Shown piece after piece: positions 8,062 to 15,148 of a stretch of DNA of 20,916 nt. Position 1 is the first letter of the stretch. Each line of letters begins with the position of its first letter. Made by a program: the position numbers and the translations under genes. The notes below the pieces were generated by a model, which was not told where the DNA came from, did not search any database, and worked only from the letters and a program-made list of their open reading frames with translations. This DNA is from an uncultured Desulfotignum sp. (GTDB taxonomy: Bacteria > Desulfobacterota > Desulfobacteria > Desulfobacterales > Desulfobacteraceae): NCBI GenBank assembly GCA_937951975.1, contig CALGAJ010000371.1:1-20916 (forward strand), read 5' to 3'.

Positions 8062-9027
8062 TTATTTGATACCGACATCTTTGATCACATCAGAAATGTG
8101 ATCACTGTATATTTTTGCCCATCCGGCGTTTTCACCAAGACCGGTAATGTCACAGGTGACAGACATTCCCATCTGCTCAAACCGGGTTTTCCATGAATCT
8201 TGTTCATCTCCTGCCATGTCATTGCCGGCATGATCGCCGGCCACCACCATTAACGGTTTCATAAACACTTTTTTAATACCTGTGTGCTTCAGGCCTTCTG
8301 CCACGTGATTCACCGAAGGGAACCCTTCAACCACACCGATAAATACCCGTATGTCCGGGTAGGTTTTCCGCAGGGCATCTTCCAATTCAACATATGCGCC
8401 TGTGGAGTATATCTCGTTGCCATGTCCCATATAGACCATGGCAGCCCCCATTTTTTTTGCTTTTTTAATATCATTTTCAAGTGCGTTTGCCGCAGCCTGA
8501 ATATCTTTTTGATAGAAATGGTTTGCTGACGGTGCGCCAAGGGCCGGACGGCCCACAGCAAGGAGATCAAAAGGCATGTATTTTTCACGCAGGGTTTTGA
8601 TGCTGTTCAGACCAGACATATACGCGCAAAGATCTGCATAAGATTCCCCGGCAAAAACATGGGTGGGCTGAACAACAATGGTTTTAATCCCTTGGTCCTG
8701 AAGATCGGCAACCGTTGCCAGGGGCGACTTCACGTATAAAAAATTCCTGTTGATTTCCTTGTTTGCTTCCAGAAATCCGGTATCATTCCGGCGGTCATGC
8801 CATATTTTCCGGATGATATTGGATGTGAACGCATGGGTCACCATATAATCGGGATGGTCTTTTCGAACGATTTCTTCAATGCTGGTCAATGCTTTTAACG
8901 CATCCGGATGTGAGGTGCCGAAACTGGCCAGCACAATCGCTTTGCCGGGTGTTTGGCCGTAAGCCATTGAAGAAATCAGAAGGACAGACAAGCTGATCAG
9001 CATGAAACGAACGAAGTTTTTGATCAT
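8062..9027 (-). CDS. cbiK: Sirohydrochlorin cobaltochelatase CbiK, with signal peptide (periplasmic CbiKP type)
   Basis: 321 residues. CbiK inserts Co2+ into sirohydrochlorin, the first committed step of anaerobic cobalamin synthesis. It has the CbiK signatures VLASFGTSHPDALKAL (32-47), VVQPTHVFAGESYADL (118-133, with the metal-site His123), VYMGHGNE (198-205, His202) and VVAGDHAGNDMAGDE (261-275). Residues 1-24 form a Sec signal peptide (basic start, FMLISLSVLLISS, AYGQ), which predicts export. A periplasmic form, CbiKP, is known in Desulfovibrio vulgaris and has been linked to haem or metal handling. The frame is open to 9225, but ATG 9027 is preceded by AAGGAG at 8 bases and places the signal peptide at the start. 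First gene after the riboswitch. Confidence 0.93.
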   Translation of the reverse strand: MIKNFVRFMLISLSVLLISSMAYGQTPGKAIVLASFGTSHPDALKALTSIEEIVRKDHPDYMVTHAFTSNIIRKIWHDRRNDTGFLEANKEINRNFLYVKSPLATVADLQDQGIKTIVVQPTHVFAGESYADLCAYMSGLNSIKTLREKYMPFDLLAVGRPALGAPSANHFYQKDIQAAANALENDIKKAKKMGAAMVYMGHGNEIYSTGAYVELEDALRKTYPDIRVFIGVVEGFPSVNHVAEGLKHTGIKKVFMKPLMVVAGDHAGNDMAGDEQDSWKTRFEQMGMSVTCDITGLGENAGWAKIYSDHISDVIKDVGIK

Positions 9028-9044
9028 GATTTCATCTCCTTTAA

Positions 9045-9095
9045 ATAAAAAAATCCCCTGATCATGATATTTTTCAATATCACAGTCAGGGGATT
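9045..9095 (-). terminator. Intrinsic terminator between riboswitch and cbiK
   Basis: On the minus strand AATCCCCTGA (9095-9086) pairs perfectly with TCAGGGGATT (9061-9052), immediately followed by a run of seven Ts. A small inner hairpin GATATT-GAAA-AATATC sits in the loop. The element ends about 18 nt before the cbiK start and so can control entry of polymerase into the cobalamin operon, presumably when the riboswitch is ligand-bound. Confidence 0.8.
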
Positions 9096-9119
9096 CCGTA
9101 TTCAATCCGGTCCACAACA

Positions 9120-9149
9120 GGATTATTTTTCTTCCACGAAAAATAATCC
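9120..9149 (-). promoter_or_regulatory. Perfect 12-bp leader hairpin downstream of the B12 aptamer
   Basis: GGATTATTTTTC and GAAAAATAATCC are exact complements separated by a 6-nt loop (GTGGAA on the minus strand). It lies between the aptamer and the terminator. Its 5' side includes GGGATT (9150-9145), which could instead pair with AATCCC in the terminator's 5' arm (9095-9090), so it may be part of the switching structure. There is no T-tract after it, so it is not itself a terminator. The role is inference. Confidence 0.5.
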
Positions 9150-9159
9150 CAAAATTCCT

Positions 9160-9345
9160 TCCAGGCAGGTCTTCTGACTTCCGGATCATTCTAATTGCCG
9201 CGTCTTCCCGTTTATATTCAGTCAATAAACAGTGACAAACTGCGGCTTTCGTCCCCGGTTACAGCGGCGGGCCCCTTCCTTATTTTTAAAGGATTCCCTT
9301 TTCAGCTTAAAGAATCGTATTCCGGTTCTTCATAAGCACCTGGAG
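9160..9345 (-). ncRNA. Cobalamin riboswitch (aptamer)
   Basis: The leader of the operon contains the conserved cobalamin aptamer blocks in order on the minus strand: AGGTGC (near 9341), AAAAGGGAA, GGGGCCCGCCGCTGTAAC (about 9276-9259), GCCGCAGTTTGTCACTG, GGGAAGACGCGGC, and the B12 box AAGTCAGAAGACCTGCC (9180-9164), which matches the consensus rAGYCMGGAGACCKGCC closely. By known biology adenosylcobalamin (or a related cobamide) binding turns downstream expression off. The terminator at 9045-9095 suggests transcriptional control here. The outer ends of the element are approximate. Confidence 0.93.
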
Positions 9346-9397
9346 GATCTTTTCAGCCTAGGTTAAATAATACAGGCTGAAACATTCAATGGTTTTA

Positions 9398-9427
9398 CTA
9401 ATAGTCTTTAGAACGGTGGCATGTCAA
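9398..9427 (-). promoter_or_regulatory. Probable sigma70 promoter of the cobalamin operon
   Basis: Minus-strand -35 TTGACA (9427-9422, perfect) and -10 TATTAG (9403-9398, four of six) are separated by 18 bp. Transcription would start near 9390, about 45 nt before the riboswitch and about 360 nt before the cbiK start codon. Predicted from sequence match only. Confidence 0.55.
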
Positions 9428-9456
9428 GCAGAATATTTGTTCCGGATGGTTTCAGT

Positions 9457-9479
9457 CGGCAGGTCCTGCCGCTTTTTTT
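9457..9479 (+). terminator. Plus-strand hairpin with T-tract between the oxidase operon and the cobalamin promoter
   Basis: CGGCAG-GTC-CTGCCG (9457-9471) followed by C and seven Ts on the plus strand. The T-tract is on the plus side, so as an intrinsic terminator it would stop plus-strand, antisense, transcription. On the minus strand the same hairpin, lying about 35 bp beyond the Fe-S subunit stop, has no T-tract after it and could only be a weak 3'-end structure for that operon. Confidence 0.5.
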
Positions 9480-9515
9480 CTGTCATGTGGGCGCGGCATT
9501 TTTTCAGATGGATTG

Positions 9516-10838
9516 TCATTTTCCCAGTCCCTGGCTGATCAGGGTGACGGGGTGGACCACGATCCGGTTGTCTTTTTCAGACAGGTTGCCGTGAAGGTTG
9601 ATCCGGCACACGGGGCAGTCCGTCAGCCAGAAGTCAGCCCCTGAAGTCCGGGCGCCGGCCAGTTTTTTGGCCATCATTTTTTTGGAAATATCCGGGTATT
9701 CATAGAAAAAAGTGCCCCCGCCGCCGCAGCAGGTCGTTTCATCCGGAACCGGGATATAGTCAAAGCAGGGCAAGGCAGTGAGCAGTGCCTGAACCTTTGC
9801 CAGGGAATTGAAGCTGTTTTTCGAATGACACGGGGCATGGTAGATCACCTTGTGCTTCGGGATGTCCGAAGTCATGGCAGCGGCCAGGTCATCGATGTGG
9901 TCATGGAGAAACGAGAGAATATCCCGGGTTTTCCGGGCGATCAGGCCCGGCATGCCCGGGAGGATTTTTCGGGTCAGGGCTGCGGCATGGCTGCTGCCGG
10001 CCGGAATGTTCATTAAAGCCGGATATTCATCTTTCAGGGCGGCCCCGCAGGTGGTGCAGTCCACGATCACGGCATCCCAGTTTTCTGCGGCCGCATCCCG
10101 GGCATTTTTTGGGCGCAGGCCTTCGTTTTCCCCCATGGCCTTCTGGATCGCTGTGAGATTGGTTGTCATATTGACCACGGCCCGGTCCCTGGCCCCGTGG
10201 AACATCATGGGGATGCCGCAGCAGGTCTGGCTTTCCGGGATCACCACCTCATACCCCAGCTGAGTGAGGATATGGACGGTGGCCATTCCCGTGTCGGCAA
10301 ACATATAGTTGGTGGCGCATCCCGTGAAATAGATCACCCGCCCTCTGGGGTTGCCCCTGGCAAAAGACACCCGGGGCAGGGTGCTGCGCAGGGGCCGGCG
10401 GTTCATCTTTGGAAACCGGCTTACCGGGATGGTGCCGATTTTGTAAGCTTTTTCCAGGGCTGCCGGGGTGAGGCCCCGGCCGATCCGGGCCAGGCCGGCC
10501 CCCATGCGCAGGCGGTATTCTTTGGCCAGCAGATACACCAGACTCCTTATGGCCGGAGGTTCCGGTAAAGACCGGGCCAGCTGTTCCCGCATGTCCATGA
10601 ATCTGGCATAGTGATTGATACCGGATGGACAGACAACCTTGCAGGCCCCGCACATCAGACACTGGGACACCAGGTCTTTGAGCAAAGGCGAAGCGGTCAG
10701 ATCTTTTTTTTCAAACGCTTTGATGAGCTGGAGCCGGGCCCTTGGGGAGGCCTGTTCCTGTTTGATTATCTGGTACACCGGGCACACGGACAGGCACAGC
10801 CCGCATTTGCCGCAGTTCTGGATGGGCTGGTCTGTCAT
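9516..10838 (-). CDS. Fe-S subunit of a GlcF/LldE-type 2-hydroxyacid dehydrogenase
   Basis: 440 residues. It has two N-terminal 4Fe-4S sites: Cys9, 12, 15, 19 (CGKCGLCLSVCP) and Cys60, 63, 66, 70 (CLMCGACKVVCP). Two CCG domains follow: YFTGCATNY, TCCGIPMMFHG and CTTCGAAL in the first; HAPCHSKN, TTCCGGGGTFF and CPVCRINL in the second. This is the glycolate oxidase GlcF / glycerol-3-phosphate GlpC-like architecture, which passes electrons from the FAD subunit to the membrane pool or another acceptor. It starts at ATG 10838, overlapping the FAD-subunit stop by 4 bp. The substrate (lactate, glycolate or another 2-hydroxyacid) cannot be decided from sequence. Confidence 0.88.
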   Translation of the reverse strand: MTDQPIQNCGKCGLCLSVCPVYQIIKQEQASPRARLQLIKAFEKKDLTASPLLKDLVSQCLMCGACKVVCPSGINHYARFMDMREQLARSLPEPPAIRSLVYLLAKEYRLRMGAGLARIGRGLTPAALEKAYKIGTIPVSRFPKMNRRPLRSTLPRVSFARGNPRGRVIYFTGCATNYMFADTGMATVHILTQLGYEVVIPESQTCCGIPMMFHGARDRAVVNMTTNLTAIQKAMGENEGLRPKNARDAAAENWDAVIVDCTTCGAALKDEYPALMNIPAGSSHAAALTRKILPGMPGLIARKTRDILSFLHDHIDDLAAAMTSDIPKHKVIYHAPCHSKNSFNSLAKVQALLTALPCFDYIPVPDETTCCGGGGTFFYEYPDISKKMMAKKLAGARTSGADFWLTDCPVCRINLHGNLSEKDNRIVVHPVTLISQGLGK

Positions 10839-12208
10839 ACGAATTTTCCCGGGTTCAGAATCCCGTCCGGATCCACGGCCTGTTTGATGGTTTTCATGAA
10901 CTCGATGGTGCCCGGGTCCATGACCAGGGGCAGGTATTTTGCCTTGGCCAGTCCGATGCCGTGCTCCCCGGACAGGGTGCCGTCCAGGTCGGCCGCGGCC
11001 CGGAAGATCTCGTCAAATACGGCCATGACCCGCTCCCATTCTTCAGCATTGCTTTTGTCCGCCGGGATCATGGGGTGCATGTTGCCGTCCCCGGCATGGG
11101 CCAGAACCCCCACCCGTAAATTGTATTTATCCGTGATCTGCACGATGCGCCGCACCATTTCCGGAACCCGGCTCACGGGCACGGTGACATCTTCGGAAAT
11201 GATGTCCGGGGCCAGCTTGGCAAACACGCCGTAGGCCGAGCGCCGGGCCGTCCACAGCCGTTCCCGGTCGGCAGCGGATCCGGCTTCCTGGATGTGGACG
11301 GCATGGTGGGCATGCAGTTTTTCCGAGATCTGCCGGATCTGTTTGTCACAGGCTTCCGCCACCCCGTCCACCTCGATGAGCAGGGTGCCGGCCGCCTCTC
11401 TGTCCAGTCCCAGCCCGGCCTTGTCCTCGATGGCGTTCAGGGTGAGCCGGTCCATCAGTTCCATGGCCGCCGGCAGGATCCCGGAGCCGATGATGTCGGT
11501 GACCGCGTTGGCCGTGTCATCCAGGTCCTTGAACGTGGCCATGATGGTTTTCACGGTTTCCGGCACGGGTACGACCTTGAGAATGGCTCTGGTGACCAGT
11601 CCCAGGGTGCCTTCGGACCCGCAGAACAACGCCGCCAGCTTGTATCCGGTGACATCTTTGATGTTTTTGCTGCCGAAGGTGATCACTTTGCCCGAGGCCA
11701 GCACCACCTCCAGGCTCAGGATATAATCCAGGGTCACCCCGTATTTGAGGCACCGGGGACCGCCTGCGTTCTGGGCGATGTTGCCGCCGATGGTGGACAT
11801 GTTCATGGACCCGGGATCCGGGGGAAAGAAAAACCCGTCCGGGGCCAGGGCCGCCTGAAGATCCGCGTTCACCACGCCGGGCTCCACAATGACGTACCGG
11901 TCTTTTGTGTTGACCTCGATGATCCGGTCCATCTTTGAAAAGCAGACCACCAGGCCGTGGCGGACCGGCACCGGGGCCCCGCACACCGAAGTGCCGGCGC
12001 CCCTTCCCGTGACCGGGATCTTGTGGGCCGAGGCCAAAGCCAGGATCTGAGACACCTCCTCTGTGGTTTCCGGGAAGATCACGGCATCGGGCATGGATTC
12101 TTCCACAAACGCGTCATAGGCATAGCAGAAAAGCGGCTCTTTTTCATCCAGCCACCGGGCGGGGTCCACAATGGCCAGAAACTGTTTTTTCAGGTCCGGT
12201 GATATCAC
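10835..12208 (-). CDS. FAD-binding 2-hydroxyacid dehydrogenase subunit (GlcD / D-lactate dehydrogenase type)
   Basis: 457 residues of the FAD-linked oxidase family (vanillyl-alcohol oxidase fold). The N-terminal FAD-binding region shows PVTGRGAGTSVCGAP (65-79) and PPDPGSMNMSTIGGNIAQNA (about 129-148), then NIKDVTGYKLAALFCGSEGT. The C-terminal catalytic half has AHAGDGNMHPMI, LSGEHGIGLAKAKYL and DPDGILNPGKF, typical of GlcD and bacterial D-lactate dehydrogenases. It starts at GTG 12208, supported by an AAAGGAG 6 bases upstream. It is 54 bp after the TRAP large-subunit gene and overlaps the Fe-S subunit by 4 bp, so transporter and oxidase form one unit: import of a hydroxyacid, then oxidation to the 2-oxoacid. 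Confidence 0.9.
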   Translation of the reverse strand: MISPDLKKQFLAIVDPARWLDEKEPLFCYAYDAFVEESMPDAVIFPETTEEVSQILALASAHKIPVTGRGAGTSVCGAPVPVRHGLVVCFSKMDRIIEVNTKDRYVIVEPGVVNADLQAALAPDGFFFPPDPGSMNMSTIGGNIAQNAGGPRCLKYGVTLDYILSLEVVLASGKVITFGSKNIKDVTGYKLAALFCGSEGTLGLVTRAILKVVPVPETVKTIMATFKDLDDTANAVTDIIGSGILPAAMELMDRLTLNAIEDKAGLGLDREAAGTLLIEVDGVAEACDKQIRQISEKLHAHHAVHIQEAGSAADRERLWTARRSAYGVFAKLAPDIISEDVTVPVSRVPEMVRRIVQITDKYNLRVGVLAHAGDGNMHPMIPADKSNAEEWERVMAVFDEIFRAAADLDGTLSGEHGIGLAKAKYLPLVMDPGTIEFMKTIKQAVDPDGILNPGKFV

Positions 12209-12262
12209 TGTACACTCCTTTTATGCACGTGCCTTTATATGTCGGTTCATTTGGGGCTGTTC

Positions 12263-13540
12263 CTACTTGAGCAGCCAGTGGGGCAGGGCCAGGGAAATCC
12301 ACGGGATATAGGTGACCAGCATCAGGCAGGCCAGCATGATCACCAGAAACGGGGCCACGCCCCGGGCAATGGTCACAACCGGGGCTTTGGTGATGCCCGA
12401 GGCCACGAACAGGTTCAGGCCGAAAGGCGGGGTGAGCATGCCCATCTGGATGTTGAGCACCATGACAATCCCGAAATGCACCAGGTCGATGCCGTACCGG
12501 TTCAGGGTTTCAAGAAACAGGGGCGCCAGCACGAGCATGGCGGACACATCATCCATGAAACATCCCAGGACCAGAAACAGCAGGTTGACCGTGAGCAGAA
12601 ACATCCAGGGCGTGTCAATGTATCGGATAATGATGTCCGCCAGGTGATGGGGGATCTGTTCGGCCGTGAGCAGCCAGATAAAGGTCATGGCACACGATAG
12701 AATGAACAGCAGGCAGGCGGACAGAATGGCGGCTTCCCGGCATACGTCCGTCAGGTCTCTGATGCCGAATTCCTTGTAGATCACCATTTCCACAAACAGC
12801 GCATAGACCACGGACACGGCAGCGGCTTCCGTGGGCGTGAACACCCCGGAATAGATGCCCCCCAGCACAATGAACGGCAGCATCAGCGCCCAGATGCCGT
12901 TCTTGCCGGTTTCGATCAACCGGGCCACGGAAGCGTTTCTGTCAATGCGCCAGTTGTGCTTTCTGGCCACAAAAAAGGTGTACACCATCATCGAGAATCC
13001 GATGAGCAGCCCCGGCATCACCCCGGCCATGAAAATCTCGGCCACGGACACGTTCATGACCAGGCAGTAAAGGATCATGGGAATGGAGGGCGGGATCACG
13101 ATGCCCAGGGATCCGGATACCGTGATCAGCCCTAAGGAAAATTTTTCACCATACCCGGCCTTGATCAGGGCCGGGATCATGATGGCGCCGATGGCCACCA
13201 CCGTGGCCGGAGAGGATCCGGAAATGGCGGCAAAAAAAATGCAGCCCAGGATCCCGGCCATGGCAAGCCCTCCCGGGAACCAGCCCACCAGGGCATTGAC
13301 AAAATCAATGAGCCGCCGGGCAATGCCGCCCCGTGTCATGACGGCCCCGGCCAGGATGAAAAACGGAATGGCCAGGAGCACGAACTGGTCCAGGGCGTTG
13401 AACAGCTGCTGGGTGATGATGGTCAACGGGGTGGTGGAAAAAAACACCAGGGACAAAAGGGTGGTCACGCCCAGGATCACGGCAATGGGCACGCCCGCAA
13501 ACAGGAGCACGGTAAAGCACAGACCAATGAACAGAATCAT
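12263..13540 (-). CDS. dctM: TRAP transporter large permease (DctM)
   Basis: 425 residues with about 12 membrane helices. Family segments are LFNALDQFVLLAIPFFILAG, RRLIDFVNALVGWFPGGLAM, FFAAISGSSPATVVAIGAIM, SGSLGIVIPPSIPMILY, GVFTPTEAAAVSVVYALFVE and MGMLTPPFGLNLFVASGI. DctM carries the solute through the inner membrane with a sodium or proton gradient. The frame is open to 13606, but ATG 13540 overlaps the dctQ stop as ATGA and begins the usual MILFIGL start. In the operon dctP-dctQ-dctM-oxidase. Confidence 0.95.
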   Translation of the reverse strand: MILFIGLCFTVLLFAGVPIAVILGVTTLLSLVFFSTTPLTIITQQLFNALDQFVLLAIPFFILAGAVMTRGGIARRLIDFVNALVGWFPGGLAMAGILGCIFFAAISGSSPATVVAIGAIMIPALIKAGYGEKFSLGLITVSGSLGIVIPPSIPMILYCLVMNVSVAEIFMAGVMPGLLIGFSMMVYTFFVARKHNWRIDRNASVARLIETGKNGIWALMLPFIVLGGIYSGVFTPTEAAAVSVVYALFVEMVIYKEFGIRDLTDVCREAAILSACLLFILSCAMTFIWLLTAEQIPHHLADIIIRYIDTPWMFLLTVNLLFLVLGCFMDDVSAMLVLAPLFLETLNRYGIDLVHFGIVMVLNIQMGMLTPPFGLNLFVASGITKAPVVTIARGVAPFLVIMLACLMLVTYIPWISLALPHWLLK

Positions 13541-13986
13541 GGTGTCTGCCTTTTCATATCCCTGGCAAAGGCGGTGATCAGAAACCGGATCCCCATGAAC
13601 ACACAAAACACCGGTATGGGAAGATAGGCCACATACATGGGTATCTGCAGGGTGGGGGAGGTGGTTTCATATCCATGCATGCGCATCACGATTTTCCAGG
13701 AATGGTACGCCACGATAAAGAAAAACCCGGCGGCCAGGCAGCTGGTGAAAATCCGGACCCGGCTCTGCCAGGGCGGTGTCATGTGGGTGACCAGAAGATC
13801 CATGGTAAAATGGCTGCCCGTGCGCACCCCGATGGATGCGCCCAGAAACGCCACAAACACACCGACATACCGGCCCAGTTCCTCAAACCAGGTAAAGGAA
13901 TAGCTGAACACATACCGGGAAATGACCTGGACAAACCCGATCAAAGCCAGGATCAGAATGGTCCACACCAGGGTGAACTCTTCCAT
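13537..13986 (-). CDS. dctQ: TRAP transporter small permease (DctQ)
   Basis: 149 residues with four predicted membrane helices: VWTILILALIGFVQVISRYV (with the family QVISRYVF motif), GVFVAFLGASIGVR, IFTSCLAAGFFFIVAYHSW, and the C-terminal AYLPIPVFCVFMGIRFLI. The motif TWFEELGRYVGVFVAFLGAS is typical of DctQ. I chose ATG 13986, 25 bp after the dctP stop. A longer reading from TTG 14052 would overlap dctP by 41 bp and add a tail not expected in the family. No clear Shine-Dalgarno precedes ATG 13986, so expression may depend on coupling. Confidence 0.9.
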   Translation of the reverse strand: MEEFTLVWTILILALIGFVQVISRYVFSYSFTWFEELGRYVGVFVAFLGASIGVRTGSHFTMDLLVTHMTPPWQSRVRIFTSCLAAGFFFIVAYHSWKIVMRMHGYETTSPTLQIPMYVAYLPIPVFCVFMGIRFLITAFARDMKRQTP

Positions 13987-14011
13987 GCGGTGAATAAAAA
14001 GAAAAAACCGA

Positions 14012-15052
14012 TTACATCCGGTGGGTTTCAATTTTTTCCAGCACAAAATCAAACAGATCGTCCCCGATTTTCTTGCGGTATTTGTCCCAGACCGGGGTCA
14101 TGGCTTTGCGGAACCGCTCGCGCTCTTCTTCGGATAAATCAATGATTTCAATGTTGTTGGCTTTGGCATAGGCATCCACAGACATGTTGAGTTTGGGCAG
14201 GGAATCATGCAGGGCCGCTGTGACCGTCCGGTTGATTTCAATGGACTGCCGGGCCGCATCCCTGAAGATCTGCTGCTGGGCCGGGGTCAGACTTTCCCAG
14301 TAATCGACGGAGACAATAATGACACATTCCGTGACACAATGCTGGGTCCGGGTCACATATTGCGTCACTTCCGTGAACTTCATGAGAATGGAGGTGATCA
14401 GCGGATTTTCCTGGGCATCGATCACACCGGTCTGCAGGGCATTGTAGGTTTCAGGAAACGGAATGGCCACCGGAGATGCCCCCAGCTGCCGGAACGTGTC
14501 CAGATACGTGGGCGAATTCATGACCCGGACTTTCAGGCCTTTGAGGTCATCCGGGGTCCGCACCGGGCGCTTGTTGTTGGAAAAATCCCGGAATTCGTTT
14601 TCCGTCCACCCGATGGCAATGAATCCTTTTTGGGGAAAATAGGAAAAAATGCGTTCCTGCACCTGGGGATCATCAATGGTGGCATACAGGGTCTGCCGGT
14701 TCGGGAACAGAAACGGCATGTCCAGAATGCTGCACTGGGGCACGAAATTTTGAAGCACGGCCGTGGCAACCGCCGCCATTTCCAGGGTCCCGGCCTGTAC
14801 CTGTTCGGCTAAAGAGCGTTCCCCGCCCAGCTGTCCGGCCGGAAACGTGGCAATGTCAATGTCCCCGCCGGTCTTTTGCTTCACATAGTCGGCAAAGGCA
14901 TCCACGCCCTTGGCCTGGCCGTGAAACGGCGGGGATACGTGGCCGAACTTCACGGTCTGGGCAAATGCCGGCAGAAAAAAACCCATGAGAAAAAATACCA
15001 GAAAGACCATGCCGGACAGATAAAAACAGGGGTTGATAGGTGATGTTTTCAT
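14012..15052 (-). CDS. dctP: TRAP transporter solute-binding protein (DctP)
   Basis: 346 residues, secreted to the periplasm: signal peptide with hydrophobic MVFLVFFLMGFFLPAFA, cut after AFA (about residue 31). Mature domain motifs are KFGHVSPPFHGQAKGVDAFA, FPAGQLGGERSLAEQVQAGT, KGLKVRVMNSPTYLDTFRQL (with the conserved Arg that grips the substrate carboxylate) and PFPETYNALQTGVIDAQENP. Members bind C4-dicarboxylates, lactate, sialic acid and other organic acids; next to a GlcD/GlcF oxidase a monocarboxylic 2-hydroxyacid is the most likely ligand (inference). The ATG at 15052 has AAGGAA about 8 bases upstream. First gene of this transport-oxidation unit; it lies just below a terminator. Confidence 0.93.
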   Translation of the reverse strand: MKTSPINPCFYLSGMVFLVFFLMGFFLPAFAQTVKFGHVSPPFHGQAKGVDAFADYVKQKTGGDIDIATFPAGQLGGERSLAEQVQAGTLEMAAVATAVLQNFVPQCSILDMPFLFPNRQTLYATIDDPQVQERIFSYFPQKGFIAIGWTENEFRDFSNNKRPVRTPDDLKGLKVRVMNSPTYLDTFRQLGASPVAIPFPETYNALQTGVIDAQENPLITSILMKFTEVTQYVTRTQHCVTECVIIVSVDYWESLTPAQQQIFRDAARQSIEINRTVTAALHDSLPKLNMSVDAYAKANNIEIIDLSEEERERFRKAMTPVWDKYRKKIGDDLFDFVLEKIETHRM

Positions 15053-15074
15053 GCAAATGGTTCCTTGATTTTAC

Positions 15075-15121
15075 AAAAAAGGGGGTTCGGCGAAGATGGT
15101 AAATTTTGCCGGCCCCCCTTT
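15075..15121 (-). terminator. Intrinsic terminator after the HdrD-like gene
   Basis: On the minus strand, AAAGGGGGGCCGGC (15121-15108) can pair with GCCGAACCCCC, followed by six Ts (15080-15075). It lies 27 bp after the selenoprotein stop and ends only about 22 bp before the dctP start codon. The near position to dctP means that it could work as an attenuator for dctP as well as an end signal for the gene above it. Confidence 0.8.
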
Positions 15122-15148
15122 GGGTTGATCCAATGTGAAACTAAGATG

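Noticed and set aside
9028..9225. N-terminal extension of cbiK to 9225
   Set aside because: The extension runs through the terminator and the riboswitch leader and would bury the signal peptide. ATG 9027 has AAGGAG just upstream.
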